Source: Flavobacteriales bacterium
GTDB lineage: Bacteria; Bacteroidota; Bacteroidia; Flavobacteriales_C; GCA-002722245
Reading direction: 5' to 3'
Length of the DNA: 64,000 bases
Assembly: GCA_002722245.1 (NCBI GenBank)
Contig: PBLA01000033.1
Location: 68,813 to 132,812 of the forward strand
The notes under the pieces: generated by a model
Databases searched by the model: none
What the model was told of the DNA's origin: nothing
What the model saw: only the letters and a program-made list of their open reading frames with translations
Program-made: the position numbers and the translations under genes
In this document: positions 19,334 to 28,246 of the stretch, piece by piece
Position numbering within the stretch: position 1 is the stretch's first letter
Layout: the number at the start of each line of letters is the position of its first letter

Positions 19334-19347
19334 GTGGTAAATGGTGG
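19334..19347 (+). promoter_or_regulatory. Second GTGG repeat pair, inverted relative to the MraZ box
   Basis: GTGG occurs at 19334-19337 and 19344-19347 on the plus strand, again 10 bases apart, followed by a degenerate AAAGTT where a third copy would fall. The sequence closely resembles the minus-strand box about 100 bases away. It lies in the 343-base gap between mraZ and the divergent hydrolase gene; apart from these boxes and the promoter I see nothing else in that gap. Confidence 0.5.
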
Positions 19348-19520
19348 GAAGAAAGTTAATTGTTAATAAATATATTCGGAGATGAGCGTACCGATATCAT
19401 TGAATATTGAATTTATAGGATCCATCAACTGATTAAAAAATGAAAAACACAATTGAGTATTAACTTTTGATTCCAACATCGCTTTTGTTATATTAGCATC
19501 AAATATTTCAGGGAGGTTAT

Positions 19521-20282
19521 ATGGATTATCAAATTAAAGAAGACGGAAAATTCAAGTACTTAGAGGAAGGCGAAGGAGAGGTTATTGTACTCTTGCATGG
19601 TCTTTTCGGAGCGTTATCTAACTTTAAAGATCTATTTGAGCATTTCAAAGGAAAATACAAAGTTGTCATTCCAATGTTGCCCTTGTATGACATGCCTGTT
19701 GCTACAACAGGGGTGAAATCTCTTGCAAAGTTTGTAAAGAAATTTATTGATCATAAAGGATATGATAATGTGACTCTTTTAGGAAACTCCTTAGGAGGAC
19801 ACGTTTCTTTAGTATACTACGCTAACTGGCCAGAGAAAGTGCACTCTATGTGTTTAACTGGGTCCTCCGGCTTATATGAGAACGCTTTTGGAAATCAATA
19901 TCCCAGAAAAGGAGACAAAGAATATATTCGTGAAAAAACAGCGAAAACTTTTTATGACCCCGAATTAGCTACAGATGAGCTTGTTGAAGAAGTACAGGGA
20001 ATCATTGGTGATAGAAGTAAATTAATTAAAATCTTGGCTTTGGCCAAGAGTGCTATTCGGCATAACATGGAAAAAGAGCTTCCAAACTTTAATATACCCG
20101 TATGTTTAATTTGGGGAAAGCAAGATATTGTTACTCCTCCTGAGGTTGCTGAAGATTTCAATAGATTAATGCCAAACGCTGAGTTGTTTTGGATAGATAA
20201 ATGCGGACATGCTCCAATGATGGAACACCCCATAGAGTTCAATACAATATTAGAACCTTGGCTCGAAAAGGTAAGAGCTTAA
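19521..20282 (+). CDS. Alpha/beta-fold hydrolase
   Basis: 253-residue serine hydrolase. The nucleophile elbow GNSLGG (about residue 94), the acid in GKQDIVTPP and the catalytic His in KCGHAPMMEHP give a full triad; the oxyanion HG motif (VLLHGLFG) is near residue 26. Substrate unknown. A good Shine-Dalgarno GGGAGG at 19511-19516 precedes the ATG, uncommon in this window. It is the first gene downstream of the divergent mraZ control region, and an intrinsic terminator follows it. Confidence 0.85.
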   Translation: MDYQIKEDGKFKYLEEGEGEVIVLLHGLFGALSNFKDLFEHFKGKYKVVIPMLPLYDMPVATTGVKSLAKFVKKFIDHKGYDNVTLLGNSLGGHVSLVYYANWPEKVHSMCLTGSSGLYENAFGNQYPRKGDKEYIREKTAKTFYDPELATDELVEEVQGIIGDRSKLIKILALAKSAIRHNMEKELPNFNIPVCLIWGKQDIVTPPEVAEDFNRLMPNAELFWIDKCGHAPMMEHPIEFNTILEPWLEKVRA

Positions 20283-20290
20283 ATAAGAAG

Positions 20291-20316
20291 AAAGACCGAT
20301 AAAACGGTCTTTTTTT
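20291..20316 (+). terminator. Intrinsic terminator
   Basis: Perfect 8-base stem AAAGACCG/CGGTCTTT with loop ATAAAA and a run of Ts, directly after the hydrolase stop codon and before engB. Confidence 0.85.
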
Positions 20317-20333
20317 GTTTATCCCTATTCAGT

Positions 20334-20936
20334 ATGGAAATTAAGTCCGCAAGCTTTGTAATTAGCAAACCACATTGGAAAGATTGTCCTAAACCGGTAA
20401 TGCCTGAGTACGCATTCATTGGAAGATCCAACGTGGGTAAAAGCTCATTAATCAATATGCTTTGTGGTCATAAAGGTTTAGCAAAAACCTCTTCTACACC
20501 GGGAAAAACCCAATTAATCAATCACTTTTTAATTAATGATAATTGGTACTTATGTGATTTACCTGGTTATGGCTATGCCAAGGTGAGTAAAAAGTCTCGT
20601 GAGAAATGGGAGAAGATGATTAAAGACTATATCCTGAATCGCGAAAACTTAATGAATACCTTTGTTCTTATTGACTCAAGGATAAAAACCCAAAAAATAG
20701 ACCTTGAATTCATGCTTTGGCTTGGAAAAAATGACGTTCCTTTTTCAATAATCTTCACTAAATCAGATAAACTAAAGCAGCGTGAATTAGCGAAAAACAT
20801 TAAAGCTTACGAAGAAGAACTTTTTAATTATTGGGAGGAAATCCCTCCTTTCTTTATTACCTCAGCAGAAAAAAAAACAGGAAAGGAAAACATTTTAAAT
20901 TATATTGATAGTATAAACCCACTTTTTCAAAAATAA
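20334..20936 (+). CDS. engB: Ribosome biogenesis GTPase EngB (YsxC)
   Basis: Small GTPase of the TrmE-Era-EngA family needed for assembly of the large ribosomal subunit. G1 GRSNVGKSS, the G2 Thr region (SSTPGKTQ), G3 DLPGYG, G4 FTKSDK and G5 TSA are visible. 200 residues, normal. It begins just after the terminator of the hydrolase and ends one base before the next ATG, so it is probably cotranscribed with the following small membrane protein gene. Confidence 0.96.
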   Translation: MEIKSASFVISKPHWKDCPKPVMPEYAFIGRSNVGKSSLINMLCGHKGLAKTSSTPGKTQLINHFLINDNWYLCDLPGYGYAKVSKKSREKWEKMIKDYILNRENLMNTFVLIDSRIKTQKIDLEFMLWLGKNDVPFSIIFTKSDKLKQRELAKNIKAYEEELFNYWEEIPPFFITSAEKKTGKENILNYIDSINPLFQK

Positions 20937-20937
20937 A

Positions 20938-21417
20938 ATGAAAATTTATCATTATTCAATAGCAACTAAAATTATTGCATCTTCTACAGCCTTAACATTA
21001 CTAATACTATGCTTCATTAATCCAGGATGGATTTTAATCGCAATATTTTTCTTCCCTTTTCTTGTGCTTTTTGCACTTTGGACTCTCTTGGACGCCACTA
21101 CTGTAAATATTGAAAATGATATAGTTAAAATTAAAGAAAGAAAAAGGTTATTTACTGATAATTTTAAATTCCATAAAAAGAATGTTTTAAAGCTAAAGGT
21201 AATTCAACAAGGTTTTATAAATAAAACTGAGCGATCAAATGTTTTTATGCCATTAGCTGCTCTTGATCAAGTACAATCCGACACTAAAGCCTATAAAAAA
21301 GCAATGATTGCTGTTCAAACTAAAAAAAGGGTAATAAGAATAGGCAAAACTTTTAATGATAAAGAAATTTTGAAGGCCTATAAGTTTCTGAAGAGTAATA
21401 TTTCATTGAATAATTAG
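20938..21417 (+). CDS. Small two-span membrane protein, function unknown
   Basis: 159 residues with two N-terminal hydrophobic segments (about 11-27 and 30-50) and then a basic soluble part rich in short strands (TVNIENDIVKIKERKRLF...). The layout resembles bacterial membrane proteins with a PH-like domain, but I cannot name a family. Its ATG lies one base after the engB stop. Confidence 0.7.
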   Translation: MKIYHYSIATKIIASSTALTLLILCFINPGWILIAIFFFPFLVLFALWTLLDATTVNIENDIVKIKERKRLFTDNFKFHKKNVLKLKVIQQGFINKTERSNVFMPLAALDQVQSDTKAYKKAMIAVQTKKRVIRIGKTFNDKEILKAYKFLKSNISLNN

Positions 21418-21466
21418 ATCATTATTACATGCTTTTTTTGTTACAATGCTTTCTTGCTAAGTTTTG

Positions 21467-21474
21467 TATATTTA
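21467..21474 (+). promoter_or_regulatory. -7-like element 4 bases before the LD-carboxypeptidase start
   Basis: TATATTTA matches the TAnnTTTG Bacteroidota -7 consensus at 7 of 8 positions (last base A) and is followed by AATC and the ATG. No convincing -33 element is seen at the standard spacing. Confidence 0.35.
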
Positions 21475-21478
21475 AATC

Positions 21479-22378
21479 ATGCTTCCTCCTCTACTCAAAA
21501 AAGGCGATAAAATTGGTATAGTTGCTTTTGCAAAAAAAATTACACGAGAAGAAATTCAACCAGCCATAAAAATATTTGAACGCTGGGGGCTTCAGGTAAT
21601 TATTGGCGATACAATTGGATCTGAATGGCATCAATTCTCAGGAAAAGACGAACAAAGGCAAGCCGATATACAGAAAATGCTAGATGACACTTCAATAAAA
21701 GCATTAATATCTGCACGAGGAGGATACGGATGTGTAAGATTAATTGACCAAATTGATTTTTCAACTTACATTAAACAGCCTAAATGGATCATTGGATTTA
21801 GTGATGTTACCGTTTTTCACTCACATATCGCTCAAAATTTTCACATACCAACCTTACATGCTACTATGCCTGTTTTTTTCAAAGAAAACAGTGAAGAATC
21901 ATTAATGAGTTTAAAAAATATACTCTTCAAAGGAAGTATGCATTATGAAGAAACGTCAGTTCAGCCAAACCTATGCAAAAACGGAGTATGTAAGGCTGAA
22001 ATAATTGGTGGTAATCTTTCAATTTTATCTAGCTTAAGTGGTTCTGTTTCTGCAGTTGAAACAGATGGAAAAATCCTTTTTTTAGAGGATTTATGTGAAT
22101 ATTTATACCATACTGATCGAATGTTACAAAATTTAAAAAGAAATGGTTTTTTAAATAAAATTGCAGGGTTAATTATCGGAAGCTTTTCAGATATGAAAGA
22201 TAGTTCTGTTCCTTTTGGCTACTCAACTGAGGAAATTATTTTCAACTTATGTAAAGAGTTAGAAATTCCCATATTTACTGGTTTCCCAGCAGGTCATATT
22301 AAAAACAATAAATCACTTGTTTTGGGTGAAAAAGTAACCATGGAAGTAACAAATGGATGCATTAAATTATCCCTATGA
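21479..22378 (+). CDS. ldcA: LD-carboxypeptidase (LdcA, peptidase S66)
   Basis: Cytoplasmic murein-recycling peptidase that removes the terminal D-Ala from tetrapeptides. The S66 N-terminal domain (KKGDKIGIVAFAK), ARGGYGCVRL and the nucleophile motif GFSDVT (Ser near residue 109) are clear, as is the later GGNLSILSSL motif; the Glu/His of the triad are expected in the C-terminal half (FLEDLCEYLYHTDRML, FPAGHIKNN). 299 residues, normal. Its stop overlaps the next start by 4 bases. Confidence 0.92.
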   Translation: MLPPLLKKGDKIGIVAFAKKITREEIQPAIKIFERWGLQVIIGDTIGSEWHQFSGKDEQRQADIQKMLDDTSIKALISARGGYGCVRLIDQIDFSTYIKQPKWIIGFSDVTVFHSHIAQNFHIPTLHATMPVFFKENSEESLMSLKNILFKGSMHYEETSVQPNLCKNGVCKAEIIGGNLSILSSLSGSVSAVETDGKILFLEDLCEYLYHTDRMLQNLKRNGFLNKIAGLIIGSFSDMKDSSVPFGYSTEEIIFNLCKELEIPIFTGFPAGHIKNNKSLVLGEKVTMEVTNGCIKLSL

Positions 22379-22887
22379 TTGTTTTCATTCTCATACTACT
22401 AATTTTTCTTCTTTATTTCTTGATTGCCATATTCCTGCCTAAAACCACTACAATTGCGGCATCATTAAAAATGAATACAGATCTTACTAAAACTTATGAA
22501 ACACTGAAAGATTTTAAAAACTGGAAGGATTGGTCTATTTGGAATAGTGATAACACATTAAACATCCTTCTATCTGAGCCTTCTGATCAAATTGGAGCAA
22601 GATATAGATGGAAAAGCAAAATAAAAGAATTGAAAGACGGATTAATTATTTTAAAATCCGCTCGAGAATATCACCAACTTGAATTTGAATGGAGATATGG
22701 AAAACAACGTAGAGGTGAAATTCTATTTAATCTTGAACCCGATAATCAAATCAGCTTTGTTACATGCTCTATCACCATTAACAATAAGACAAAAATTTTC
22801 GCTCGTTATTTTACATGGTTGATAAGAAAATCGATTCACAAAAATATTCAAGAGGTTCTAGTAAAAATCGAGGAATCAATGAAATAA
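22375..22887 (+). CDS. Membrane-anchored SRPBCC (START/polyketide-cyclase-like) protein
   Basis: 170 residues. One N-terminal hydrophobic segment (residues ~2-19) is followed by the pattern typical of SRPBCC proteins: LKDFKNWKDWSIW near residue 44, GARYRWKS, then alternating strands and a C-terminal helix. Ligand unknown. It overlaps ldcA by ATGA and ends before a strong bidirectional terminator, so ldcA and this gene form a short operon. Confidence 0.75.
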   Translation: MIVFILILLIFLLYFLIAIFLPKTTTIAASLKMNTDLTKTYETLKDFKNWKDWSIWNSDNTLNILLSEPSDQIGARYRWKSKIKELKDGLIILKSAREYHQLEFEWRYGKQRRGEILFNLEPDNQISFVTCSITINNKTKIFARYFTWLIRKSIHKNIQEVLVKIEESMK

Positions 22888-22892
22888 AAGCA

Positions 22893-22923
22893 TCAAAAAA
22901 AATCCCGCAGATGCGGGATTTTT
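22893..22923. terminator. Bidirectional intrinsic terminator
   Basis: Stem AATCCCGC/GCGGGATT with loop AGAT (22901-22920), flanked by an A-run on the left and a T-run on the right, so it can work for both converging genes. The stop codon of the minus-strand DUF2795 gene lies inside the T-run. Confidence 0.9.
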
Positions 22924-23143
22924 AGTATTCATCCTCATTAAAAAGGAAATCTTCTTTAGTAGGAAAGTCGGGCCAGATCTCTTCAATATTCTCGTAAGCC
23001 TCAACCTCCTCCTCTAACTCTTGCAAGTTTTCTGTCACCTCTAATGGCGCTCCAGATCTCATTGCGTAATCAATTAACTCGTCTTTGGTAGCGGGCCAAG
23101 GAGCGTCAGTTAAATAATTTGCAAGTTCTAATGTCCAATACAT
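22922..23143 (-). CDS. DUF2795 family small protein
   Basis: 73 residues beginning MYWTLELANYL and ending FLFNEDEY, strongly acidic. The motif WPATKDELIDYAMRSGAP is the core of DUF2795 proteins, which are highly conserved in Bacteroidota but have no settled function. It is a single-gene unit with its own consensus promoter (23185-23215), converging on the SRPBCC gene. High conservation and strong promoter suggest a well-expressed protein. Confidence 0.85.
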   Translation of the reverse strand: MYWTLELANYLTDAPWPATKDELIDYAMRSGAPLEVTENLQELEEEVEAYENIEEIWPDFPTKEDFLFNEDEY

Positions 23144-23184
23144 ATCGCTATTTTTTTTAAAGTGTGGTGGTCCAAAATTCCCCG

Positions 23185-23215
23185 CAAAAATATACTTTTG
23201 CGGAAACCTTCCAAA
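23185..23215 (-). promoter_or_regulatory. Consensus Bacteroidota promoter for the DUF2795 gene
   Basis: On the minus strand TTTG (plus-strand 23212-23215) is followed by exactly 19 bases and TATTTTTG (23185-23192). This is a full match to the TTTG-N19-TAnnTTTG housekeeping promoter. The -7 element sits inside a perfect 8-base inverted repeat CCGCAAAA/TTTTGCGG (23182-23203). The leader would be about 35-40 bases. Confidence 0.75.
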
Positions 23216-23331
23216 TTTTTCATATAAATAATAAGAACATTTAATTAACAGATATCTATCGCTTTGACAGACAAGTAATTAAATATTGATCTTTTTTTAT
23301 GAACGCCTACTGAACTTGATTTGTTACTAAC

Positions 23332-23363
23332 TTTGATGGATTTTTTGAAAAAGTTTAATTTTG
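23332..23363 (+). promoter_or_regulatory. Promoter for mfd, probably leaderless
   Basis: TTTG (23332-23335), a 20-base spacer, then TAATTTTG (23356-23363), a full -7 match, then AATA and the mfd ATG. The start point is therefore predicted at or next to the ATG. A second full -7 match, TAACTTTG, lies at 23328-23335 and overlaps the -33 element. Confidence 0.6.
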
Positions 23364-23367
23364 AATA

Positions 23368-26300
23368 ATGGAGTCCATAAAATGGCTAGAACAATTTGAA
23401 GATCATCCTTCATTTTCCTTTCTTCAAGACGCACTGATCACTGATGAAAAATTAGTGATTGAAGGAAACAAGGGTGCTTTCCTTCAAGTTATCATGGCAA
23501 CCTTACAAAAGAATAAAGCTAGAAAACAATTAATCATTGCAAATGATCAAGAGGAAGCAGCATACTTTTTTAATGACCTACAAAATCTTTTAGGAGAAAA
23601 TAAAGCCCTTTTCTATCCAGCAAGCTCTACAGCGCCATATGCCCTCCAAAAAACACAGAACGCGAATATCATTCAACGATCAGAAGTTTTATCCGAGTTA
23701 AACAATGATAAAAAAAAGTGTATTGTTACGTATCCTGAAGCGCTGCTTGAAAATGTTGTTAGTCAAAAAGAATTCCGTATTAATAGTCTCCAAATAAAAG
23801 TTGGTGACTCAATCTCTATGGACTTTTTAATTGATGTGCTTTTTGAATACGAATTTGAGCGAGAACAGTTTGTTATAGAACCTGGTCAATTTGCTGTTCG
23901 TGGCGGACTAATAGATATCTGGTCCTATTCATATGATAAACCATTTAGAATTGAATTTTTCGGCGACGACATTGATAGTATACGATCATTTGATCCTGCT
24001 GATCAACTTTCTATTAATGCATATGACAATATAAGTATAGTTCCGAATGTTGGAAATAAATTGGTCCAAGAGGTACAAAGTTCATTTCTTGATTTTTTAG
24101 GAACTTCATCGGTCATCTGGATGAAAGATGTGCAGTTCTCTCTAGATAAAGTAGAACAACATTACCAAAAAGCTGTTGATGCTTGGAGTAAAATTGAGGA
24201 TAACACAACTCAACGCCCACCTCATGAATTATTTACAAATAGAAACGGACTTCAAAAATCACTTTCAAATGTAAAAGTGATTGAATATGGAGGGAAAGAT
24301 TTTTTTAAAAATGCAACTTCACTGCGTTTTGATGTTTCACCTCAACCTAATTTTAATAAAAATTTCCAGCTATTAATTGAAGATCTTGAAAAACATCAAA
24401 AAAAGGGATACACAACTTATATCATTAGTGAAAACGCAAAACAAATAGAACGAATTCACGCCATTTTTAAGGATTATGTAGTAGAGGATGTCTTCATTGG
24501 AGAACACACGAAATTCCACCCTCAATATTTTACTCTCCATGAAGGGTTTATTGACCACACAACCAAAACTGTAGTTTACACTGATCATCAAATTTTTGAC
24601 CGATACCACCGGTTTCGAATAAAAGATAATTTAAGAAAAAGTAGCCAATCCTTAACCATAAAGGAGCTAACCGGACTTCAGAAAGGAGATTATGTTACAC
24701 ACATTGATTACGGAATTGGTATTTTTGACGGATTAGAAATTATTGATCAAGGTGGAAAAAAAACTGAGTCTATTCGATTACTTTATAAGGATAGAGACGT
24801 GCTATATGTTGGAATCCAGTCCTTACATCGTGTTGCCAAATATTCTGGAAAAGAAGGGAAGGAACCGGTATTGAACAAACTAGGAACTACCACATGGAAG
24901 ACGAAAAAAGCAAATACTAAAAAGAAGGTCAAGAAAATTGCTTATGATCTCATAAAGTTATATGCAAAACGAAAGGCAACGCAAGGTTTTTCATATAGCC
25001 AGGACTCCTATTTACAAACAGAATTAGAGGCTTCATTTATTTTTGAAGATACTCCCGATCAAATCACGTCAACTGCTGCAGTAAAAAAAGACATGGAAAA
25101 AGCTTTCCCAATGGATCGTTTAATTTGTGGTGATGTGGGATTTGGTAAAACAGAAATCGCAATTCGAGCTGCCTTCAAAGCCGCTGTTGATGGGAAACAG
25201 GTCGCTATCCTTGTCCCCACAACAATTTTGGCTTTTCAGCATTATCAAACGTTTACAAAACGGTTAAAAGATTATCCGGTAAATATTGATTACATTAATC
25301 GGTTTCGGTCAACTAAACAACAAAAAGAAACACTAAAAAAATTAGAAGAGGGAAAGATAGATATTATTATAGGTACACATCGCCTAGCCGGAAAAGACGT
25401 GAAATATAACGATCTGGGCCTACTAATCATTGACGAAGAACAAAAATTTGGAGTTGCTGTAAAGGATAAATTAAAAACATTAAAAGCAAACCTGGACACG
25501 CTTACTCTAACAGCTACACCAATACCAAGAACACTTCAATTCTCTTTGCTTGGAGCCAGAGACTTAAGTGTCATTAATACCCCACCCCCTAATCGATATC
25601 CTGTTGAGACTTCCATATCTGGTTTTAATGAGGAAACCCTTAGAGATGCTGTTTCATATGAATTGGCTCGTGGAGGGCAAGTGTATTTTATCCACAATAG
25701 AGTAGAAAATATCAAAGAAGTTGCAGGAACTATTCAACGTTTAGTCCCTAACGCGAAAATTGGTATTGGACATGGCCAAATGGAGGGCAAACAATTGGAG
25801 TTAATTATGATAGATTTTATGCATGGTGATTTTGATGTTTTAGTGGCTACAACAATTATTGAATCGGGATTAGATATCCCAAATGCAAATACAATTATTA
25901 TTAATCAAGCCCAAAATTTTGGGTTAAGTGATCTGCATCAAATGAGAGGACGAGTGGGAAGATCCAACAAGAAAGCATTCTGCTATTTAATTGCTCCTCC
26001 ACAAAGTTCTTTAACTACAGAGGCTAGAAAGCGTTTAAGAGCATTAGAGGAGTTTAGTGACTTGGGTAGTGGTTTTAATATTGCTATGAGAGACTTAGAT
26101 ATTCGCGGCGCTGGAGATATGCTTGGTGCTGAACAATCAGGATTTATTGCAGACATTGGCTACGATACGTATCAAAAAATATTAGATGAAGCGATTCAGG
26201 AACTGAAGGAAGGAGAATTTAAAACGCTGTATGCAGAGGAACTTAAAGAAGAAAATAGAATTTTTGTAAAAGATTGTGTGATTGAAACCGATATGGAGAT

Positions 26301-26724
26301 TTTAATGCCAACAACCTACGTAAATGCAGTTGATGAGCGATTAAAGTTATATAAAGAACTTAACGATGTAAAAAATGAAGCGGAGTTAAAAGCATATGCT
26401 AATAATCTAAAGGATCGATTTGGGGACATCCCTCACCAAACAGAGGAATTGATTTCAACCATGCGTTTAAAATGGTTAGCGCAAGACATCGGATTAGAGA
26501 AATTATACATGAAAAATGGATTGTTAAGAGGATATTTTGTCTCCAATCCGGATAGCAATTATTATCAAACTGAAAAATTTGGGAAGGTATTATTGTTTGT
26601 CCAACAAAATTCAAAGTCCTGTAAAATGAAAGAAATCAAAGGAAAACTCGCCGTAACATTTAATCAGATAAGATCAATTGAGGAGGCTTTTAATACGCTA
26701 AAGTCCTTAAGTGAGAATTTATAA
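23368..26724 (+). CDS. mfd: Transcription-repair coupling factor Mfd
   Basis: DNA translocase that removes RNA polymerase stalled at lesions and recruits UvrA. 1118 residues. The N-terminal UvrB-like region (to ~330) includes FRIEFFGDDIDSIR; the CarD-like RNA-polymerase interaction domain starts near residue 440 (GDYVTHIDYGIGIFDGLE). The translocase modules have Walker A GDVGFGKTE near 587, DEEQKFGV, TATPIPRTLQ, and motif VI QMRGRVGRS. A C-terminal TRCF domain follows. All expected modules are present. Confidence 0.97.
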   Translation: MESIKWLEQFEDHPSFSFLQDALITDEKLVIEGNKGAFLQVIMATLQKNKARKQLIIANDQEEAAYFFNDLQNLLGENKALFYPASSTAPYALQKTQNANIIQRSEVLSELNNDKKKCIVTYPEALLENVVSQKEFRINSLQIKVGDSISMDFLIDVLFEYEFEREQFVIEPGQFAVRGGLIDIWSYSYDKPFRIEFFGDDIDSIRSFDPADQLSINAYDNISIVPNVGNKLVQEVQSSFLDFLGTSSVIWMKDVQFSLDKVEQHYQKAVDAWSKIEDNTTQRPPHELFTNRNGLQKSLSNVKVIEYGGKDFFKNATSLRFDVSPQPNFNKNFQLLIEDLEKHQKKGYTTYIISENAKQIERIHAIFKDYVVEDVFIGEHTKFHPQYFTLHEGFIDHTTKTVVYTDHQIFDRYHRFRIKDNLRKSSQSLTIKELTGLQKGDYVTHIDYGIGIFDGLEIIDQGGKKTESIRLLYKDRDVLYVGIQSLHRVAKYSGKEGKEPVLNKLGTTTWKTKKANTKKKVKKIAYDLIKLYAKRKATQGFSYSQDSYLQTELEASFIFEDTPDQITSTAAVKKDMEKAFPMDRLICGDVGFGKTEIAIRAAFKAAVDGKQVAILVPTTILAFQHYQTFTKRLKDYPVNIDYINRFRSTKQQKETLKKLEEGKIDIIIGTHRLAGKDVKYNDLGLLIIDEEQKFGVAVKDKLKTLKANLDTLTLTATPIPRTLQFSLLGARDLSVINTPPPNRYPVETSISGFNEETLRDAVSYELARGGQVYFIHNRVENIKEVAGTIQRLVPNAKIGIGHGQMEGKQLELIMIDFMHGDFDVLVATTIIESGLDIPNANTIIINQAQNFGLSDLHQMRGRVGRSNKKAFCYLIAPPQSSLTTEARKRLRALEEFSDLGSGFNIAMRDLDIRGAGDMLGAEQSGFIADIGYDTYQKILDEAIQELKEGEFKTLYAEELKEENRIFVKDCVIETDMEILMPTTYVNAVDERLKLYKELNDVKNEAELKAYANNLKDRFGDIPHQTEELISTMRLKWLAQDIGLEKLYMKNGLLRGYFVSNPDSNYYQTEKFGKVLLFVQQNSKSCKMKEIKGKLAVTFNQIRSIEEAFNTLKSLSENL

Positions 26725-26725
26725 C

Positions 26726-28195
26726 ATGATTTCTGTTTTAACCAGTCGACATTTTAACCTGTACATTCCCATTGGTTTAGTATTAGCGAACCTTGTATTT
26801 AAAGGGTTGTTTTTAATCAATCATCCAATTGCAGCAGATGAACCCTTCAGTATTTGGGTGTCTCAGATGGATATTTCTTCTATTATAGATTTTTTGGCGA
26901 CAGGGAACAACCCTCCACTTTATGAAATAATTCTACATTATTGGGGTGGGGTATTTGGGACATCAGCGTTATCCATGCGACTACCCTCTTTAATTTTTAG
27001 TTCGCTTTCTGTTCTTCTTATATACCGTCTTTGTGAGAAACATTTACAAAAAAACACAGGGTTAATTGCTGGAATTTTATTTGTTTTTTCAAATTATCAC
27101 ATATTTTTTGCCCACGAAGCTAGGTCATACGCTTTATTGGGAATGTTATCTATAGGTTCTGTCTACTTCTTCTTGAATCTTATTAAAAGTGAGAAAAACG
27201 TGTTTAATAAACGCTCACTTGTTTTTTTCTCAATCTCATCATTTTTATTGATTTCTTGTCATTATTTTGGATTCCTTATTCTACTTACTGAATTGATCTT
27301 CTTAATAATTAACCCTACTCTATTCAAACAGTATTGGAAGGTTATTGGACTTGGCATCGGTATTGTTCTTATCCTTTACATTCCAAATATGGGTGTTTTA
27401 ATCGATCGCTTTACGGATTCTACTGGAAACGGGACTTGGGTAAAGCCGCCAAAGTGGGATGGTCTTTATCACATGTTACGTAAATTCTCCAATCAACCCC
27501 TAGTTGCAGTTTGCTCCATAGTCATTTTAATCGCCTCTTTAATTAAGTTATTGATCCATAAAGTTTTCAATCAAACTTCCATTGGAGCGCGATTCATTTC
27601 CTTTTGGTTCTTTTTTGTTTTTCTTTCCATGTTTACAGTCTCATTTACAACACCTATTTTCATTAAACGTTATTTAATGGTGGCAGGAATCGCTTTTCCT
27701 ATCCTACTCGCCATAGCAAGTACCTATTTGATGGATAAGAAAAAGACAAAATATATCTTCCCATGTGTACTGTGCCTCCTATTTATAATTTCTTCTAACC
27801 CAAATGTGACGAATCAGAGGGATACAAAAGGAGCTATTCAACAGGTTTTAAATTTAAAAACTGACAGGACGATTATTTACCTATGTCCAGATTGGTTTGA
27901 TTTAAACTTTACTTATTATTACAACAAGGAAATATTTCAAAAAAAAATAAACCCTTCTAAATCTCAACTTCATACAGCTCTTAAAAAAGATAACATCTAT
28001 CCGATTAAGGGAAAGGAAGATATTGATCTCAGTTTGTTATCAAACGTTGATCAAGTAATTTTTTTGGATGCTGCGGCGGACTTTTGTTATCCCGAAAATC
28101 GAATTCAACCGTTTTTATCCTCTCAATTGAATCAAATAGATTTTTTTCATTTTGAAAAAATATTCAATGTCATTGTTTACGCCCCATCCAATTAG
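26726..28195 (+). CDS. Polytopic glycosyltransferase, GT39/ArnT-like (PMT superfamily)
   Basis: About 489 residues with roughly ten hydrophobic segments. The first periplasmic loop has the acidic pair in AADEPFS expected of lipid-phosphate-sugar-dependent GT-C enzymes, followed by NPPLYE and, later, HEARSYALL, also typical. It would transfer a sugar from a polyprenyl-phosphate donor to an envelope acceptor; donor and acceptor are unknown. I chose the ATG at 26726, one base after the mfd stop, over a GTG at 26711 inside mfd. Confidence 0.75.
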   Translation: MISVLTSRHFNLYIPIGLVLANLVFKGLFLINHPIAADEPFSIWVSQMDISSIIDFLATGNNPPLYEIILHYWGGVFGTSALSMRLPSLIFSSLSVLLIYRLCEKHLQKNTGLIAGILFVFSNYHIFFAHEARSYALLGMLSIGSVYFFLNLIKSEKNVFNKRSLVFFSISSFLLISCHYFGFLILLTELIFLIINPTLFKQYWKVIGLGIGIVLILYIPNMGVLIDRFTDSTGNGTWVKPPKWDGLYHMLRKFSNQPLVAVCSIVILIASLIKLLIHKVFNQTSIGARFISFWFFFVFLSMFTVSFTTPIFIKRYLMVAGIAFPILLAIASTYLMDKKKTKYIFPCVLCLLFIISSNPNVTNQRDTKGAIQQVLNLKTDRTIIYLCPDWFDLNFTYYYNKEIFQKKINPSKSQLHTALKKDNIYPIKGKEDIDLSLLSNVDQVIFLDAAADFCYPENRIQPFLSSQLNQIDFFHFEKIFNVIVYAPSN

Positions 28196-28227
28196 AATTT
28201 GCTATTGCTTATAATGTTTTCTATCTT

Positions 28228-28246
28228 TTGACAAATTTTCTGTCAA
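28228..28246 (+). promoter_or_regulatory. Palindrome overlapping the regulator's start codon
   Basis: TTGACA (28228-28233) and TGTCAA (28241-28246) form a perfect 6-base inverted repeat with a 7-base spacer. The last A is the first base of the ATG of the XRE gene. Repressors with HTH domains commonly bind such sites on their own gene, so this is a candidate autoregulatory operator. A weak -7-like TATCTTTTG overlaps its left arm. Confidence 0.5.
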
